Source of the DNA: Cognatiyoonia sp965661665
Lineage (GTDB): Bacteria; Pseudomonadota; Alphaproteobacteria; Rhodobacterales; Rhodobacteraceae
Direction of reading: 5' to 3'
Length of the DNA: 64,000 nt
Assembly: GCF_965661665.1 (NCBI RefSeq)
Contig: NZ_CBFIEO010000006.1
Location: forward strand, 80,397 to 144,396
In this document: positions 1 through 9,175 of the stretch, one piece after another
Numbering within the stretch: position 1 is the stretch's first letter
Layout of the letters: each line of letters begins with the position of its first letter
The notes under the pieces: generated by a model
Database searches by the model: none
Seen by the model: the letters and a program-made list of their open reading frames with translations, nothing else
What the model was told of the DNA's origin: nothing
Translations under genes and position numbers: made by a program

Positions 1-633
1 CCGCCTCTGGCAGCGCGCAGGCCGCATCAATTTCCTCCTCCGACGGGATTGGAACGTATGTACCACGCAACGCCGCATAAACATAGCAACGGTCTGTTTT
101 TGGCATCTCATCGGACGGATTGTCGTCGGAGTTGTATAGGATTTGGTAGGGTACCTTATAGCGTTCCAGCGCATCGAACAGTCGCTGATACATCGCGAAG
201 AGGTTGACACTATCAAGCACCGTCGCCCAGAATTCCGACTTGTAGTTACCAGTCTGACTTAGCTCCTTCTCAGAGTCTGTTCATATGCTCGCACGGGACT
301 TCAGCTGCGCAATTGATGCGATGATAACGATGGCCTGTTCAACCTGCCCTGACTTCAAACAGCGGGCCAACAATGTGTCGTCTAGAACATCCCACTCATT
401 CAACGACTCCTTGCGATTTCGGCGGGCGCCGGCGAGGAACAGTAAGTTGTACTGTAGCAATGTCCCCTTTTCGGGAATGTTGCTTTTTCCAAGGAGCCAG
501 TTTTTGGCGAATTGGAAGGCGGAACCCACCTCTCCATCATGGTTGCGGTCGATCCAAGTGGATTTGCCTGAGTTCGTCGGGTCGATGACTAACGTCACTA
601 GATGACCAACCAGTAATTAAGGATGTCGTTCAT
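1..633 (-). pseudogene. Broken P-loop (Walker A) protein, runs off the window start
   Basis: One minus-strand frame is open from about 598 to the window edge except for a TGA at 281-283. Upstream of the stop it reads VIDPTNSGKSTW, a Walker A-like GKST motif close to the N-terminus. Downstream of the stop the same frame continues for more than 90 codons to base 1 (for example YKSEFWATVLDSVNLF), so the TGA splits one gene. A second lesion is likely at the 5' end. An ATG at 633 with an AAAGGA Shine-Dalgarno begins a short frame (MNDILNYWLVI) that stops near 600, just as the P-loop frame starts from GTG 598. The family is not recognised; a nucleotide-binding kinase or sulfotransferase-like protein is possible. 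No selenocysteine context is evident at the TGA. Confidence 0.55.
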
Positions 634-680
634 GTTCCTTTAATAGGTGCAAGGTCTTGTCACGCGGTAACGGCACAAGG

Positions 681-1448
681 TTACTCTTGATCATCCAAAC
701 GCTTCTCAATCGCCTCCAGCTTCGCCAAAACCTCATCGCGGTAGGCGTCTGTGGCGGCGTTGTCCTCTTCGTGGTGGGCGTCTTGCATAGAGTTGACGAT
801 GAGACCGACGAGGAGGTTCACTACTGCGAAGGTCGTGACCATGATGAAGGGGACAAAAAAGGCCCAGGCGTAGGGGTAGACTTCCATCACGGGGCGGACG
901 ATGCCCATCGACCAGCTTTCCAGCGTCATGATCTGGAACAGCGAATAGGCAGAGCGGCCTAGGTCGCCGAACCAGTCCGGGAAATTTGCGCCGAAGAGCT
1001 TGGTCGCGATGACAGCACCGATATAGAAGATGATGCCCATCAGCATAAAGACGGACCCCATGCCGGGGAGGGCGGTGATGAAGCCTTCAACGACGCGGCG
1101 TAGGGACGGGGCCGCCGACATCACGCGCAGCACCCGCAGGATACGCAGTGCGCGGAGGACAGCAAAGCCTTCGCTCGTTGGAGCCAGCGCGATCCCGATG
1201 ATCAGGAAATCAAAGATGTTCCAGCCATCGTGGAAAAATCTCAGCCGGTGCGCGTAGAGTTTGAGCGCAATCTCCACCACGAAGATCGTGAGGCAGATGG
1301 AGTCCAGTACTGTCAACAGGCCACCAATCCGCGACGTGATTGCGGGGGAGGTTTCCATCCCCAGAATGATCGCGTTGAAGATGATGACGCCGATGATGAA
1401 ATTGCGCACTGCAGCGCGCGCCATAAACTCTTCAATGCGTGATTGCAC
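681..1448 (-). CDS. Bacterial voltage-gated sodium channel (NaChBac family)
   Basis: This 255-residue ion transport protein has one six-helix domain, as in homotetrameric bacterial Nav channels. The voltage sensor S4 has arginines at every third position (R99, R102, R105, R108). The pore loop carries the selectivity filter TLESWSM at about residues 175-181, very close to the TLESWAS of NaChBac, so Na+ selectivity is expected. The last 30 residues are charged and probably helical, consistent with the C-terminal coiled coil that assembles the tetramer. The start is GTG at 1448, preceded by AGGAG at a good distance. It has no operon partner; the next gene on this strand lies downstream and is broken. 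Confidence 0.93.
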   Translation of the reverse strand: MQSRIEEFMARAAVRNFIIGVIIFNAIILGMETSPAITSRIGGLLTVLDSICLTIFVVEIALKLYAHRLRFFHDGWNIFDFLIIGIALAPTSEGFAVLRALRILRVLRVMSAAPSLRRVVEGFITALPGMGSVFMLMGIIFYIGAVIATKLFGANFPDWFGDLGRSAYSLFQIMTLESWSMGIVRPVMEVYPYAWAFFVPFIMVTTFAVVNLLVGLIVNSMQDAHHEEDNAATDAYRDEVLAKLEAIEKRLDDQE

Positions 1449-1748
1449 GAGGGGCTCCTTCGGGTGACTGCTATGGGTGTCATATGCGAAGAGACGGACA
1501 TCAAAGCAAGCGTTGATGTTAGTTAATGTTAGACGGACGGGGGTCTTCGGGCTAGCTTCCGCTCAAGGGATGAGGGAGCGAGGCAGAATGAGTTTAATCT
1601 TGTATAGATTTACCGCTGGATCGTGTTCCGGCTGGCGGCGGGCTATTGCCTGCGGACGATTATCTTTTCGGACTTTTCAAACTTTGGCGGCCCATTTCGG
1701 TTCCTGACCATTTGAGCGCTGTTCCTGTCGTTCTTCTGCGCCAGCCGA
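1449..1748. other. Gap between the sodium channel and a membrane protein gene
   Basis: About 300 bases between divergent genes. No convincing coding region, RNA gene or strong hairpin was found. A 39-codon frame from the ATG at 1589 could be an eroded upstream part of the following membrane protein gene, but this could not be shown. Confidence 0.3.
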
Positions 1749-2243
1749 ATGATGGCCTCGATGGAGGGGCGAAGCAGTCATAGGTCAGACGGGCTTGTCT
1801 CCGCCACGACGGTGATCAACGCGATGGTTGTTTTCCTTTATTGGCGACCGTTCTTGGACGATCCCAAATCTGTCACACGTGACGGCCAGATCGGGGAGCT
1901 TTATCTGGAGATTTGCCTGCACGGTGTCGGACCGCTTTTGCAGTGGATCGATGCGCTTTCTATCCATCGGTCTTATTGCAATCTGGTTTTGGCGGCGGCA
2001 TGGCTTGTCGGACCGATCGCGCTCTACCTCACGTGGGGGGAGACGCTGGTGCAATGGAATAGCGGCTCACCCGTGGGCAGTGTCACCACTGGCATCCCCT
2101 ATCCGTTCCTCAACAACATGGAACTGCCGGAGCGTTTGACGTTCTACGGTGTGAACATCGTGACGGCCTTGGTGTTGCTGTTGGTTTTCGCCGCGCTTGC
2201 GTGGCTGATTAAGCGCTTTCTTCCAGCGCCAGCAATGCCTTAA
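1749..2243 (+). CDS. Small membrane protein of unknown function
   Basis: A 164-residue protein with about four hydrophobic segments (around residues 15-35, 55-70, 80-95 and 135-157) separated by polar stretches such as SVTRDGQIGELYLEI. No family was recognised. The start is uncertain: ATG codons at 1749 and 1752 lack a clear ribosome site, and the first 20 residues look atypical, so the true N-terminus could lie downstream or the 5' end may be eroded. The last 35 bases overlap the 3' end of the convergent epimerase gene. Confidence 0.55.
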   Translation: MMASMEGRSSHRSDGLVSATTVINAMVVFLYWRPFLDDPKSVTRDGQIGELYLEICLHGVGPLLQWIDALSIHRSYCNLVLAAAWLVGPIALYLTWGETLVQWNSGSPVGSVTTGIPYPFLNNMELPERLTFYGVNIVTALVLLLVFAALAWLIKRFLPAPAMP

Positions 2244-3069
2244 GCCCACTCCGATAGTCAGGGTATTTCAACACAACACCTAGCTCGTCTTTGATCTTGT
2301 CGTTCCGCACCTTTTTGCTTTCGGCGTAAAAGCTCTGGGCCATTGGTGTCATCTCTGCCGTTTCGAAATCCACCGCTTCGGGGAGGGGTAGGCCCAAAAG
2401 CTCTGCCGCGTATCCGATAACCTCTTGCGGTGGGGCAGGATCATCGTCGCAGAGGTTATACGCCGCACCCGGGTTCGGTTTGGCGATAGAGGCGGCGAGC
2501 ACTTGCGCGATGTCATCGACATGGATGCGGCTAAAGACCTGTCCCTTCTTGATGATACGGCGGGCTGTGCCGGCGCGAACTTTGGAAAATGGCCCACGGC
2601 CTGGCCCATAGATCCCAGCCAGTCGGAAGATGTGTAGTGGCAGGTCAGGGATAGCGGCCCACTCTGCCTCTGCTTTCACCCGCGCAATGCCGCGTTTGGT
2701 GGCTGGCGTCAGGGGTGTGTCTTCATCCACCCAACCGCCGTTGTGATCACCGTAGACCCCAGTGGTCGACAGATAGCCCACCCATTCGAATTGCTTGGCG
2801 CGCTTCGTGATTTCGTCGCGTAGCTCTGCCAGAACGGGATCGCCCGCCTCTGTCGGAGCGGTTGAAATCAGAAGATGCGTCGCGGCATTAAGCGCAGGTG
2901 TCATATCGGCCCCGGGCCACACGCGCGGCTTCACCCCCGCCTGCATCAAACGGGGTAATTTTTCTTCTGACCGTGAGGTGCCGATGATCCGCCAGCCTTG
3001 CGGTTCCAATATCTTTGCCAATGCGGCGGCAGAGTAACCATGACCGAACGAAAGCAGTGTCTTTTCCAT
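2209..3069 (-). CDS. NAD(P)-dependent epimerase/SDR-like protein
   Basis: This 286-residue Rossmann-fold protein belongs to the atypical/extended SDR group. The N-terminus (MEKTLLSFGHGYSAAALA) is a variant glycine-rich dinucleotide-binding loop GHGYSA after a first beta strand. A TTGVYGDHNGGWVDE stretch in the middle matches the active-site region of YeeZ-like epimerases, with YxxxK-like residues. The start at 3069 is chosen because the protein begins with the Rossmann strand there; a longer reading to 3138 adds 23 residues without homology. It is divergent from a broken methyltransferase 56 bases away. The substrate is unknown. Confidence 0.85.
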   Translation of the reverse strand: MEKTLLSFGHGYSAAALAKILEPQGWRIIGTSRSEEKLPRLMQAGVKPRVWPGADMTPALNAATHLLISTAPTEAGDPVLAELRDEITKRAKQFEWVGYLSTTGVYGDHNGGWVDEDTPLTPATKRGIARVKAEAEWAAIPDLPLHIFRLAGIYGPGRGPFSKVRAGTARRIIKKGQVFSRIHVDDIAQVLAASIAKPNPGAAYNLCDDDPAPPQEVIGYAAELLGLPLPEAVDFETAEMTPMAQSFYAESKKVRNDKIKDELGVVLKYPDYRSGLKALLALEESA

Positions 3070-3125
3070 GCGCAACTTGGTGCCTGAGTGCTTGCCAAGG
3101 TGCAAGGGCGTGATACCGTCACCGT

Positions 3126-3752
3126 ATGATCGACACACCTGACGTCAATTCTGCCTATCGGCTGTCCTCAAAGGAGGAGATCGAAGCGCTCTATTAGGAG
3201 TGGGCGACGAGCTATGACACGGCCTTTGGGCACGCGCAGGGCTATCAATCCCCGCGTGAGGTGGCGCTGGGCTTTGTGGCGTTGGGCGGTGCGGGTCCGG
3301 TGCTTGACGTGGGCGCAGGGACCGGGTTGGTGGCGGAGTTTTTGACCCGCGTTGTGATCGGCCCAATTGATGCGATTGATCTGTCGGCAGGAATGCTCGA
3401 CGTTGCGCGCGACAAGTGCGTGTGCCGCGATCTGGTCGTGGCGGATGTGACGCAACCTTTGGACGCACCACTTGATCGTTACAATGGCGTCGTCAGTGCT
3501 GGCACTTTCACCTTGGGCCATGTTGGACCAGAGGGGTTGCAGCCATTGCTTGATGTGGCGGCGAAAGGGGCTGTCTTCGCGCTTTCTATTCAAAAGGCGC
3601 ATTTTGAGACAGCGGGCTTTGAAGGCGCTCTGGATGCCTTGTCAGATCAGATCACGGACCTGAAACTGTGGGAATTTCGCATTTACGATGATCGCGCGGA
3701 CGATGATCACCGCGATGATATCGCGTTCTTGCTGTCGTTCCGCAAAGTCTAA
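3126..3752 (+). pseudogene. Class I SAM methyltransferase with an in-frame amber stop
   Basis: From the ATG at 3126 the frame reads MIDTPDVNSAYRLSSKEEIEALY, then TAG at 3195-3197, then continues in the same frame to 3752 with EWATSYDTAFGHAQGYQSPR and the SAM-binding motif I VLDVGAGTGLVAEFL, followed by IDAIDLSAGMLDVAR (motif II/post-I). LY-x-EWATSYD is the usual N-terminal signature of methyltransferase-11-type proteins, so the stop sits inside a conserved segment and not in a leader. Only one lesion is visible, so the inactivation looks recent. Translation from an internal start near 3261 would lack the N-terminal lid and probably would not give an active enzyme. Confidence 0.8.
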
Positions 3753-3754
3753 GG

Positions 3755-4504
3755 CTAATGCGCGTAATCTGAGCCTTCGGCGTCCAAGATGGCGCGCAGT
3801 TCGGCCAGATGCCGCTCGTCTTGGTCAGGATAGTCGTCCAATTCCTTAGCGGTCTTTTCGGCGATATCATCAGGGATCAAGCGCAGGGGTTGGCCGGTTT
3901 GCAAGGCACGGATGTAGGTCTCGCACGCGCGCTCGAAATAATAGAGCCTGTTGAACGTCTCCGCGATGGTTTTACCGATGATCAGGATGCCATGGTTGCC
4001 CATGATCATCACTCGCTTTTTGGGGTCGGCGAAGAGTGTGGCGCAGCGTTCGCCTTCTTCCTCAAACGCCAATCCACCGTAGTCGTCATCGATTACATAG
4101 CGGTTAAAAAAGGTGCAGCAATTTTGGTCGATCGGCGGCAGGCGGCTGTCTTTAAGGCTCGCCAGAACAGTGGCAAAGATTGAATGGACATGCATCGCGC
4201 AACGGGCATGCGGGACGAGCCGGTGCACCCCACCGTGCAGACCCCAAGCGGTGGGGTCAGGGGCGTCTGGTCCTTGTAGGGCGTCAGGATCATTGGCATC
4301 GACGGTGATCAGATCACTGGCTTTGATGCGGGCGAAATGCATCTGGTTGGGGTTCATCAAGAACCGCGTGCCGTCGTCGTTGATGGCAAAGCTGAAGTGA
4401 TTGGCGACGCTTTCGTGGAGGTTCATCCGCGCGGTCCACCGAAAGGCGGCGGCAAGGTCTGCGCGTTCTTCCAGATGGGTCAAATTGTGCCGTGCCATGT
4501 TCAT
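3755..4504 (-). CDS. Class II aldolase/adducin family protein
   Basis: A 249-residue protein of the fuculose-phosphate aldolase/adducin head fold. The metal-binding histidines are visible in the HVHS motif at about residues 104-107 (ARCAMHVHSIF) and in the later GNHGILIIG segment, as in other members. The start ATG at 4504 follows GGAGA with six-base spacing. The C-terminal 40 residues are acidic and helical. It is convergent with the broken methyltransferase, two bases apart. Family members act as sugar-phosphate aldolases, epimerases or decarboxylases, so the substrate cannot be named. Confidence 0.88.
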   Translation of the reverse strand: MNMARHNLTHLEERADLAAAFRWTARMNLHESVANHFSFAINDDGTRFLMNPNQMHFARIKASDLITVDANDPDALQGPDAPDPTAWGLHGGVHRLVPHARCAMHVHSIFATVLASLKDSRLPPIDQNCCTFFNRYVIDDDYGGLAFEEEGERCATLFADPKKRVMIMGNHGILIIGKTIAETFNRLYYFERACETYIRALQTGQPLRLIPDDIAEKTAKELDDYPDQDERHLAELRAILDAEGSDYAH

Positions 4505-4657
4505 GTCAGGTCTCCAGTTTGTTTGCCCTCAGTCTGTGCTCTGATTGCGGCATCGTCTATCGCGTTTTGTCTAAGTGTTTCATTTTCTTGATGCTCCATT
4601 TGAGTTTGATGATCGCGATTGGGCGGTCTATGGATTTTGCAAGTGAGGGAGAGTGTC

Positions 4658-5569
4658 ATGAGCACACCGATTTGTCTGGTTGGGATTGGTAAAATCGCCA
4701 AGGATCAGCATGTGCCAGCGTTGCAGGCCAGTGCCGATTGGACCTTGGCCGCGACGGTCAGTCGCGCCAGAACTGTGGATGGCGTGCCGTCCTACACCGA
4801 CTTTGATGCGATGTTGGCGGAGCGGCCGGAGATCAAGGTGATCTCCCTCTGTTTGCCGCCAGTGCCGCGGTTTGAGTATGCGCGAAAAGCGCTGGCAGCG
4901 GGCCGTCATGTGATGCTGGAAAAGCCGCCTGGTGCGACTTTAGCAGAAGTTCAGACCTTGGAGCGGTTGGCCGAAGAGGCGGGTGTGACGCTGTTTGCGA
5001 CGTGGCACAGCCGGATGGCCTGCGGTGTGGAAGATGCACGGTCTTGGCTGTCAAAGAAGACGGTCACGTCAGCCCACATCACGTGGAAAGAGGACGTGCG
5101 CCGCTGGCATCCCGGTCAGGATTGGGTGTTTGAACCGGGCGGGATGGGCGTGTTTGACCCAGGTATCAATGCATTGTCCATTTTGACGGAAATTTTACCC
5201 GATCCCGTGTTCATCCGCTCCGCCAAGTTGATGTTCCCTGCGAACCGACAAACCCCGATCGCCGCCAACCTCACGTTCAGCGACAATGTCACGGCGGAGT
5301 TTGATTGGCGTCAGGAAGGGCCGCAGACGTGGCAGATCAAGGTCACGACGGAGGAGGGGGAGATCATTCTTGACGATGGCGGCAGCACACTCACCATCGC
5401 CGGGGAGGCGATCGAAGTCGGCCCGAACCGCGAATATCCCGCGCTCTATGACCGGATGGCGAGCTTGGCGGCCTCGCAAACCAGCGATGTCGACCTCTCC
5501 CCCATGATCCATGTGTCGGATGCCTTCACCCTTGGCCATCGCACGACGGTTGAAGCATTTGAGTTCTAG
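4658..5569 (+). CDS. Gfo/Idh/MocA oxidoreductase, D-galactose 1-dehydrogenase type
   Basis: This 303-residue NAD(P)-dependent oxidoreductase has the N-terminal Rossmann motif VGIGKIAKDQHVPAL, the EKPPGATLAE motif (the EKP signature of the Gfo/Idh/MocA family) near residue 93, and the substrate-domain segment TWKEDVRRWHPGQDW that resembles alphaproteobacterial galactose dehydrogenases. The expected reaction is oxidation of D-galactose to galactonolactone. The ATG at 4658 follows GAGGGAGAG. The assignment to galactose, rather than a related aldose, is by resemblance only. Its 3' end overlaps the stop of the convergent broken gene by three bases. Confidence 0.82.
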   Translation: MSTPICLVGIGKIAKDQHVPALQASADWTLAATVSRARTVDGVPSYTDFDAMLAERPEIKVISLCLPPVPRFEYARKALAAGRHVMLEKPPGATLAEVQTLERLAEEAGVTLFATWHSRMACGVEDARSWLSKKTVTSAHITWKEDVRRWHPGQDWVFEPGGMGVFDPGINALSILTEILPDPVFIRSAKLMFPANRQTPIAANLTFSDNVTAEFDWRQEGPQTWQIKVTTEEGEIILDDGGSTLTIAGEAIEVGPNREYPALYDRMASLAASQTSDVDLSPMIHVSDAFTLGHRTTVEAFEF

Positions 5570-6305
5570 CCATTTTCCGCATTGGCGGTTTGGTAGTCCG
5601 CGATGAATTTCTTCGCCACATCGCGAAGCGCCGCACCTGCAAGGTAGTTGGTGTTGGTGAAGTTCTGATTGATGCTCCCGCTCCACGTGGTGAGCTCCAG
5701 CTTGATCGACGGATCACGCACCAGCACCTCTTGTTACTTGAGGGAGATATTGGCGCGGAATGGCAGGATGCACCCTGCGTTGTCGCGGGTGAGGGACAGG
5801 CTGACGCTCAGCCGTCCGGCACCGGGTATCGCCAAGGCCTCCTCCTCTGTCAGAACGGGCATTACGTTGTTGGTCAGAAGATCGGTGAAACAGGCGGTGA
5901 AAGCCTCGCCAGCACTGTCGCCTGACACGCGGCTTGCGTCGAAATAAACACCCGGCAAACCCCGCAGCGCACCAACCTTATCCTGCACCTCCAGCACCTG
6001 GAGCTGAGGGATGACCGTTTCCGATGGCAGCTCCGACACGTCAGGACCGTCGAGCACATCGCGAACATTTTTGAGACGCGCCAGATCGCCGATCACCCCA
6101 AAAAGGCCGTCGTCTCATCGGCGTCCATCGCCATCAGATCCCACCGCTGGTCGATGGACCGTTCAATGCAATCGGACGCTGTTGCGCAGCCAGAGGGGAC
6201 GATGTTGGTTTCCACCAGCAGCCACGTCTCTGCCCGCAGAGCGGCCAAGTTGGCGGATAGCGCCCAAAACCTAAATGCCAGTAACAACGTCCGCAGTTGA
6301 AGCAT
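5566..6305 (-). pseudogene. Broken secreted protein of unknown function
   Basis: Starting at the ATG at 6305, the frame gives a signal-peptide-like N-terminus (MLQLRTLLLAFRFWALSANL, then AALRAETW) and runs to a stop at 6093. The continuation, VIGDLARLKNVRDVLDG, is in another frame, so a one-base deletion lies in the T5G4 run near 6097-6108. That second frame hits TAA at 5734-5736 and then continues with QEVLVRDPSIKLELTTWSG and on to TAG at 5566. Joined, the pieces make a secreted protein of about 240 residues. No family is recognised. Confidence 0.65.
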
Positions 6306-6465
6306 CCCATTCCCTCAGAGGTGACAGCACGGGGATAGGGGCAAATCCTTAATTTGGCGCAATCGGTGCCAGCGACGGCGGGATGATATGCGATGTCGGT
6401 TTTTGGTGTGACAGGGGCTGACAAGTTTGTAGGGTCGCCGCGAAACGCAAACGCGAAGGACGACT

Positions 6466-8472
6466 ATGGCCATTCTTCTTGGTGTCGATACGGGCGGAAC
6501 CTATACCGATGCCGTTCTGATCGACGATACGTCCGATACAGTCATCTCCAAAAGCAAATCCCTCACAACGCGCCCTAACCTTGCGCTGGGCGTGGGTCGC
6601 GTGATTGATGCGGTTCTGGCGGGGTCAAAGGTTGATGTCGCAGACATCGGCCTCGTCTCCCTCTCCACCACACTTGCCACAAACGCTTTGGTCGAAGGGC
6701 AGGGCGGTAAGGTGGCTTTGGTCTTTGTGGGGTTTGAAGAGGCGGAGCTTGATCGCGATGGCCTGCGGGAGGCTTTGGCCGGCGATCCGGTGATTTTCAT
6801 GGCTGGCGGGCACGATCATTCGGGGACGGAAAAGGCATCGCCAGATCTGGACTCGTTGCGGCAGCAGTTGACGGGCTGGCCTGCGGGTATCACGGGGTTC
6901 GCAGTTGCGGCCCGTTTCGCCACCCGCAATCCTAGCCACGAAAAGGCGATCCGCGATGTTATCAGGGAGGCGACGGGAAAGCCGGTGACCTGTTCACACG
7001 AACTATCTTCCGCCCTTGGGGGGCCGAAGCGGGCGCTCACGGCGGTTTTGAATGCCCGCCTCATTGGGATGATCGACCGGTTGATCCAAGCCTGTGAGAC
7101 GCACCTGTCCGGCATCGGCATCACCGCGCGGTTGATGGTGGTACGGGGCGATGGGGCGCTTATTTCGGCGGAACTGGCCAAGAAAAGGCCGATTGAGACT
7201 ATCCTGAGTGGACCCGCCGCCTCGATCGAAGGCGCGCGGTGGCTGACGCAGGAAACGGATGCTTTGGTCAGCGATATTGGCGGCACAACGACGGACATTT
7301 GCTTGCTTAGGGACGGGCGTCCTCAGATTGATTCTAAGGGGGCACGTGTCGGCAAGTTTCGCACGATGATCGAAGCGGTCGCGATGCGGACGCATGGGCT
7401 TGGTGGCGACAGTGAGGTGCATGTGGAGCAGGGTCTGCGCCTTGGGCTGCGCCTCGGCCCGCGCCGGATCATGCCCATCTCCCTTCTGGCGCTGGATCAC
7501 CCGGAGTTGGTGCATCAGCCATTGTCGAACGCGGTGAATACAGAACAGCCCTTGGTGGATGGTGGGCGGTTTGTTGTGCCGGTTTGGGCGGGGCCGGTGC
7601 CAGAGGGGCTCAACAAGCGCGAAGCGGCGATTGCCGAGCGGTTGCTGAACGGTCCGCAACGGTTGGCCCATGCCGCACCCTCACGGGTGGAGGCTCCGGC
7701 GCTTCGCCGTTTGGTGACACGCGGGTTGGTTATTGAAGCCGGAGTGACGACGTCTGATGCCGCGCATGTTTTGGGGTTGGTTGACACATGGGATGCGGCG
7801 GCGGCGCGGCTTGCTTTGACGATTTTTGCGCGGCAGCGAACGGGTGGTGGTGATCGTCTGGCAGAAACGCCAGAGGCAATGGCGCAGATGATCATTGATC
7901 AACTGGCGACACAGACGGTCGATTGTCTGCTGCAATCTGCTTTTGCTGAAGATCCATTCGACTTTAAGTTGCCGGTCGAGGATCTGTCTAACCACCCGCT
8001 GATTCATGCGGGACTGCGCGGGCACAAAGGGGTGGTAGAGACAAAGCTGAACCTCGCCGTGCCCGTCATTGGATTGGGGGCCTCGGCAGGCTCATATTAT
8101 GGCGCGGTCGGTGATGCGCTGGGCACGCGGACGATTTTGCCTGAGCACTCTGACGTGGCGAACGCGATTGGGGCGGTTGTGGGCCATGTGACCATTCAAG
8201 CCAAAGGCAATCTGGAATCTGCTGGGGCGGGTCGGATCAACGCACACTTGAGCGCCGGTCCCAAAGGGTTCGCGGATGAAGCGACCGCCGTCGCTGCACT
8301 TGAGGCGGAGCTAAAGTCCAAAGCCTTGGCGGATGCCGAAGCCTCCGGCGTCGACGCCCCGCAGATCGTGGTGGAGATCGACCGCCAGACTGCCATGGTT
8401 GAGAATGCCGAGATGTTCATCAGCGCGACGGTCAGCGTCACCGCTCGTGGCCGTCCGCGCATCGCGAATTGA
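6466..8472 (+). CDS. Hydantoinase/oxoprolinase family protein (HyuA-like)
   Basis: A 668-residue member of the hydantoinase A/oxoprolinase family. The N-terminus LLGVDTGGTYTDAVLID is the ASKHA-fold phosphate-binding loop. A second motif, VSDIGGTTTDICLL, lies near residue 270, preceded by ILSGPAASIEGAR, which is diagnostic for this family. Members carry out ATP-dependent ring opening of hydantoins or 5-oxoproline, or acetone-type carboxylation, usually with a HyuB partner. No hyuB is adjacent here, so the reaction is left open. The downstream phosphatidyltransferase is 82 bases away. Confidence 0.88.
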   Translation: MAILLGVDTGGTYTDAVLIDDTSDTVISKSKSLTTRPNLALGVGRVIDAVLAGSKVDVADIGLVSLSTTLATNALVEGQGGKVALVFVGFEEAELDRDGLREALAGDPVIFMAGGHDHSGTEKASPDLDSLRQQLTGWPAGITGFAVAARFATRNPSHEKAIRDVIREATGKPVTCSHELSSALGGPKRALTAVLNARLIGMIDRLIQACETHLSGIGITARLMVVRGDGALISAELAKKRPIETILSGPAASIEGARWLTQETDALVSDIGGTTTDICLLRDGRPQIDSKGARVGKFRTMIEAVAMRTHGLGGDSEVHVEQGLRLGLRLGPRRIMPISLLALDHPELVHQPLSNAVNTEQPLVDGGRFVVPVWAGPVPEGLNKREAAIAERLLNGPQRLAHAAPSRVEAPALRRLVTRGLVIEAGVTTSDAAHVLGLVDTWDAAAARLALTIFARQRTGGGDRLAETPEAMAQMIIDQLATQTVDCLLQSAFAEDPFDFKLPVEDLSNHPLIHAGLRGHKGVVETKLNLAVPVIGLGASAGSYYGAVGDALGTRTILPEHSDVANAIGAVVGHVTIQAKGNLESAGAGRINAHLSAGPKGFADEATAVAALEAELKSKALADAEASGVDAPQIVVEIDRQTAMVENAEMFISATVSVTARGRPRIAN

Positions 8473-8554
8473 CACAGGTCTCACGATCGCGTCATCCCGA
8501 TTGCATGAAACGGGGCGCATCTGTCACAAGCCTGCAAAGACCAAAGGACCCGAC

Positions 8555-9163
8555 GTGCTCGACAAACACGCCAGAAAGTTGATCGACCCACCGCTGAACC
8601 GCCTTGGACAGTGGATTGCAGGGGCTGGCTTGTCGGCAAATGATGTAACTTTGATTGGCTTGGGGCTTGGACTGTTCTCCGCTGCGCTGATTGCCTTGGG
8701 CCTCACAGGATTGGCGCTTGTCGTGCTTCTCCTCAGCCGCTTGGCTGATGGCCTTGATGGGGCGGTGGCCCGCGTGATGCAAAAGACTGACTTCGGCGGC
8801 TACCTCGATATCACGTGCGACTTTCTATTCTATGGCGCGATCCCGCTGGGGTTTGTCATCATGGACCCAGACAGCAACGCCATCGCGGGGGCTTTTTTGC
8901 TGCTGTCGTTTTACTTCAACGGCGCAAGCTTCCTCGGCTTTGCGATACTGGCCGAAATGTACGAGATGGACTCGATCGAACAGGGCCAAAAATCGCTCTA
9001 CTATTCAAACGGGCTTCTGGAAGGGACGGAGACGATCGGCTTCTTTGTTCTGCTCTGCCTACTCCCTACACTTTTCGCACCGCTGGCATGGCTCTTTGGC
9101 GCGCTTTGCTTTGCGACCGCAATTCTGCGCATTTACGCTGCGCGGGACATTTTCACTGACTAA
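8555..9163 (+). CDS. CDP-alcohol phosphatidyltransferase family protein
   Basis: A roughly 202-residue integral membrane enzyme. The CDP-alcohol phosphatidyltransferase motif DGxxAR(x8)Gx3Dx3D can be read as ADGLDGAVARVMQKTDFGGYLD followed by D four residues on, around residues 67-92. About five hydrophobic helices are present. It transfers a phosphoalcohol from a CDP-linked lipid donor; the acceptor cannot be read from sequence. The GTG at 8555, with AAAGGA six bases upstream, is preferred over an upstream start that would overlap hyuA and add residues of shadow character. Confidence 0.85.
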   Translation: MLDKHARKLIDPPLNRLGQWIAGAGLSANDVTLIGLGLGLFSAALIALGLTGLALVVLLLSRLADGLDGAVARVMQKTDFGGYLDITCDFLFYGAIPLGFVIMDPDSNAIAGAFLLLSFYFNGASFLGFAILAEMYEMDSIEQGQKSLYYSNGLLEGTETIGFFVLLCLLPTLFAPLAWLFGALCFATAILRIYAARDIFTD

Positions 9164-9175
9164 GGACATGAACAT

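Noticed and set aside
281..283. Selenocysteine at the TGA codon
   Set aside because: No family context, no hairpin immediately after the codon and a second probable lesion at the same gene's 5' end argue for decay.
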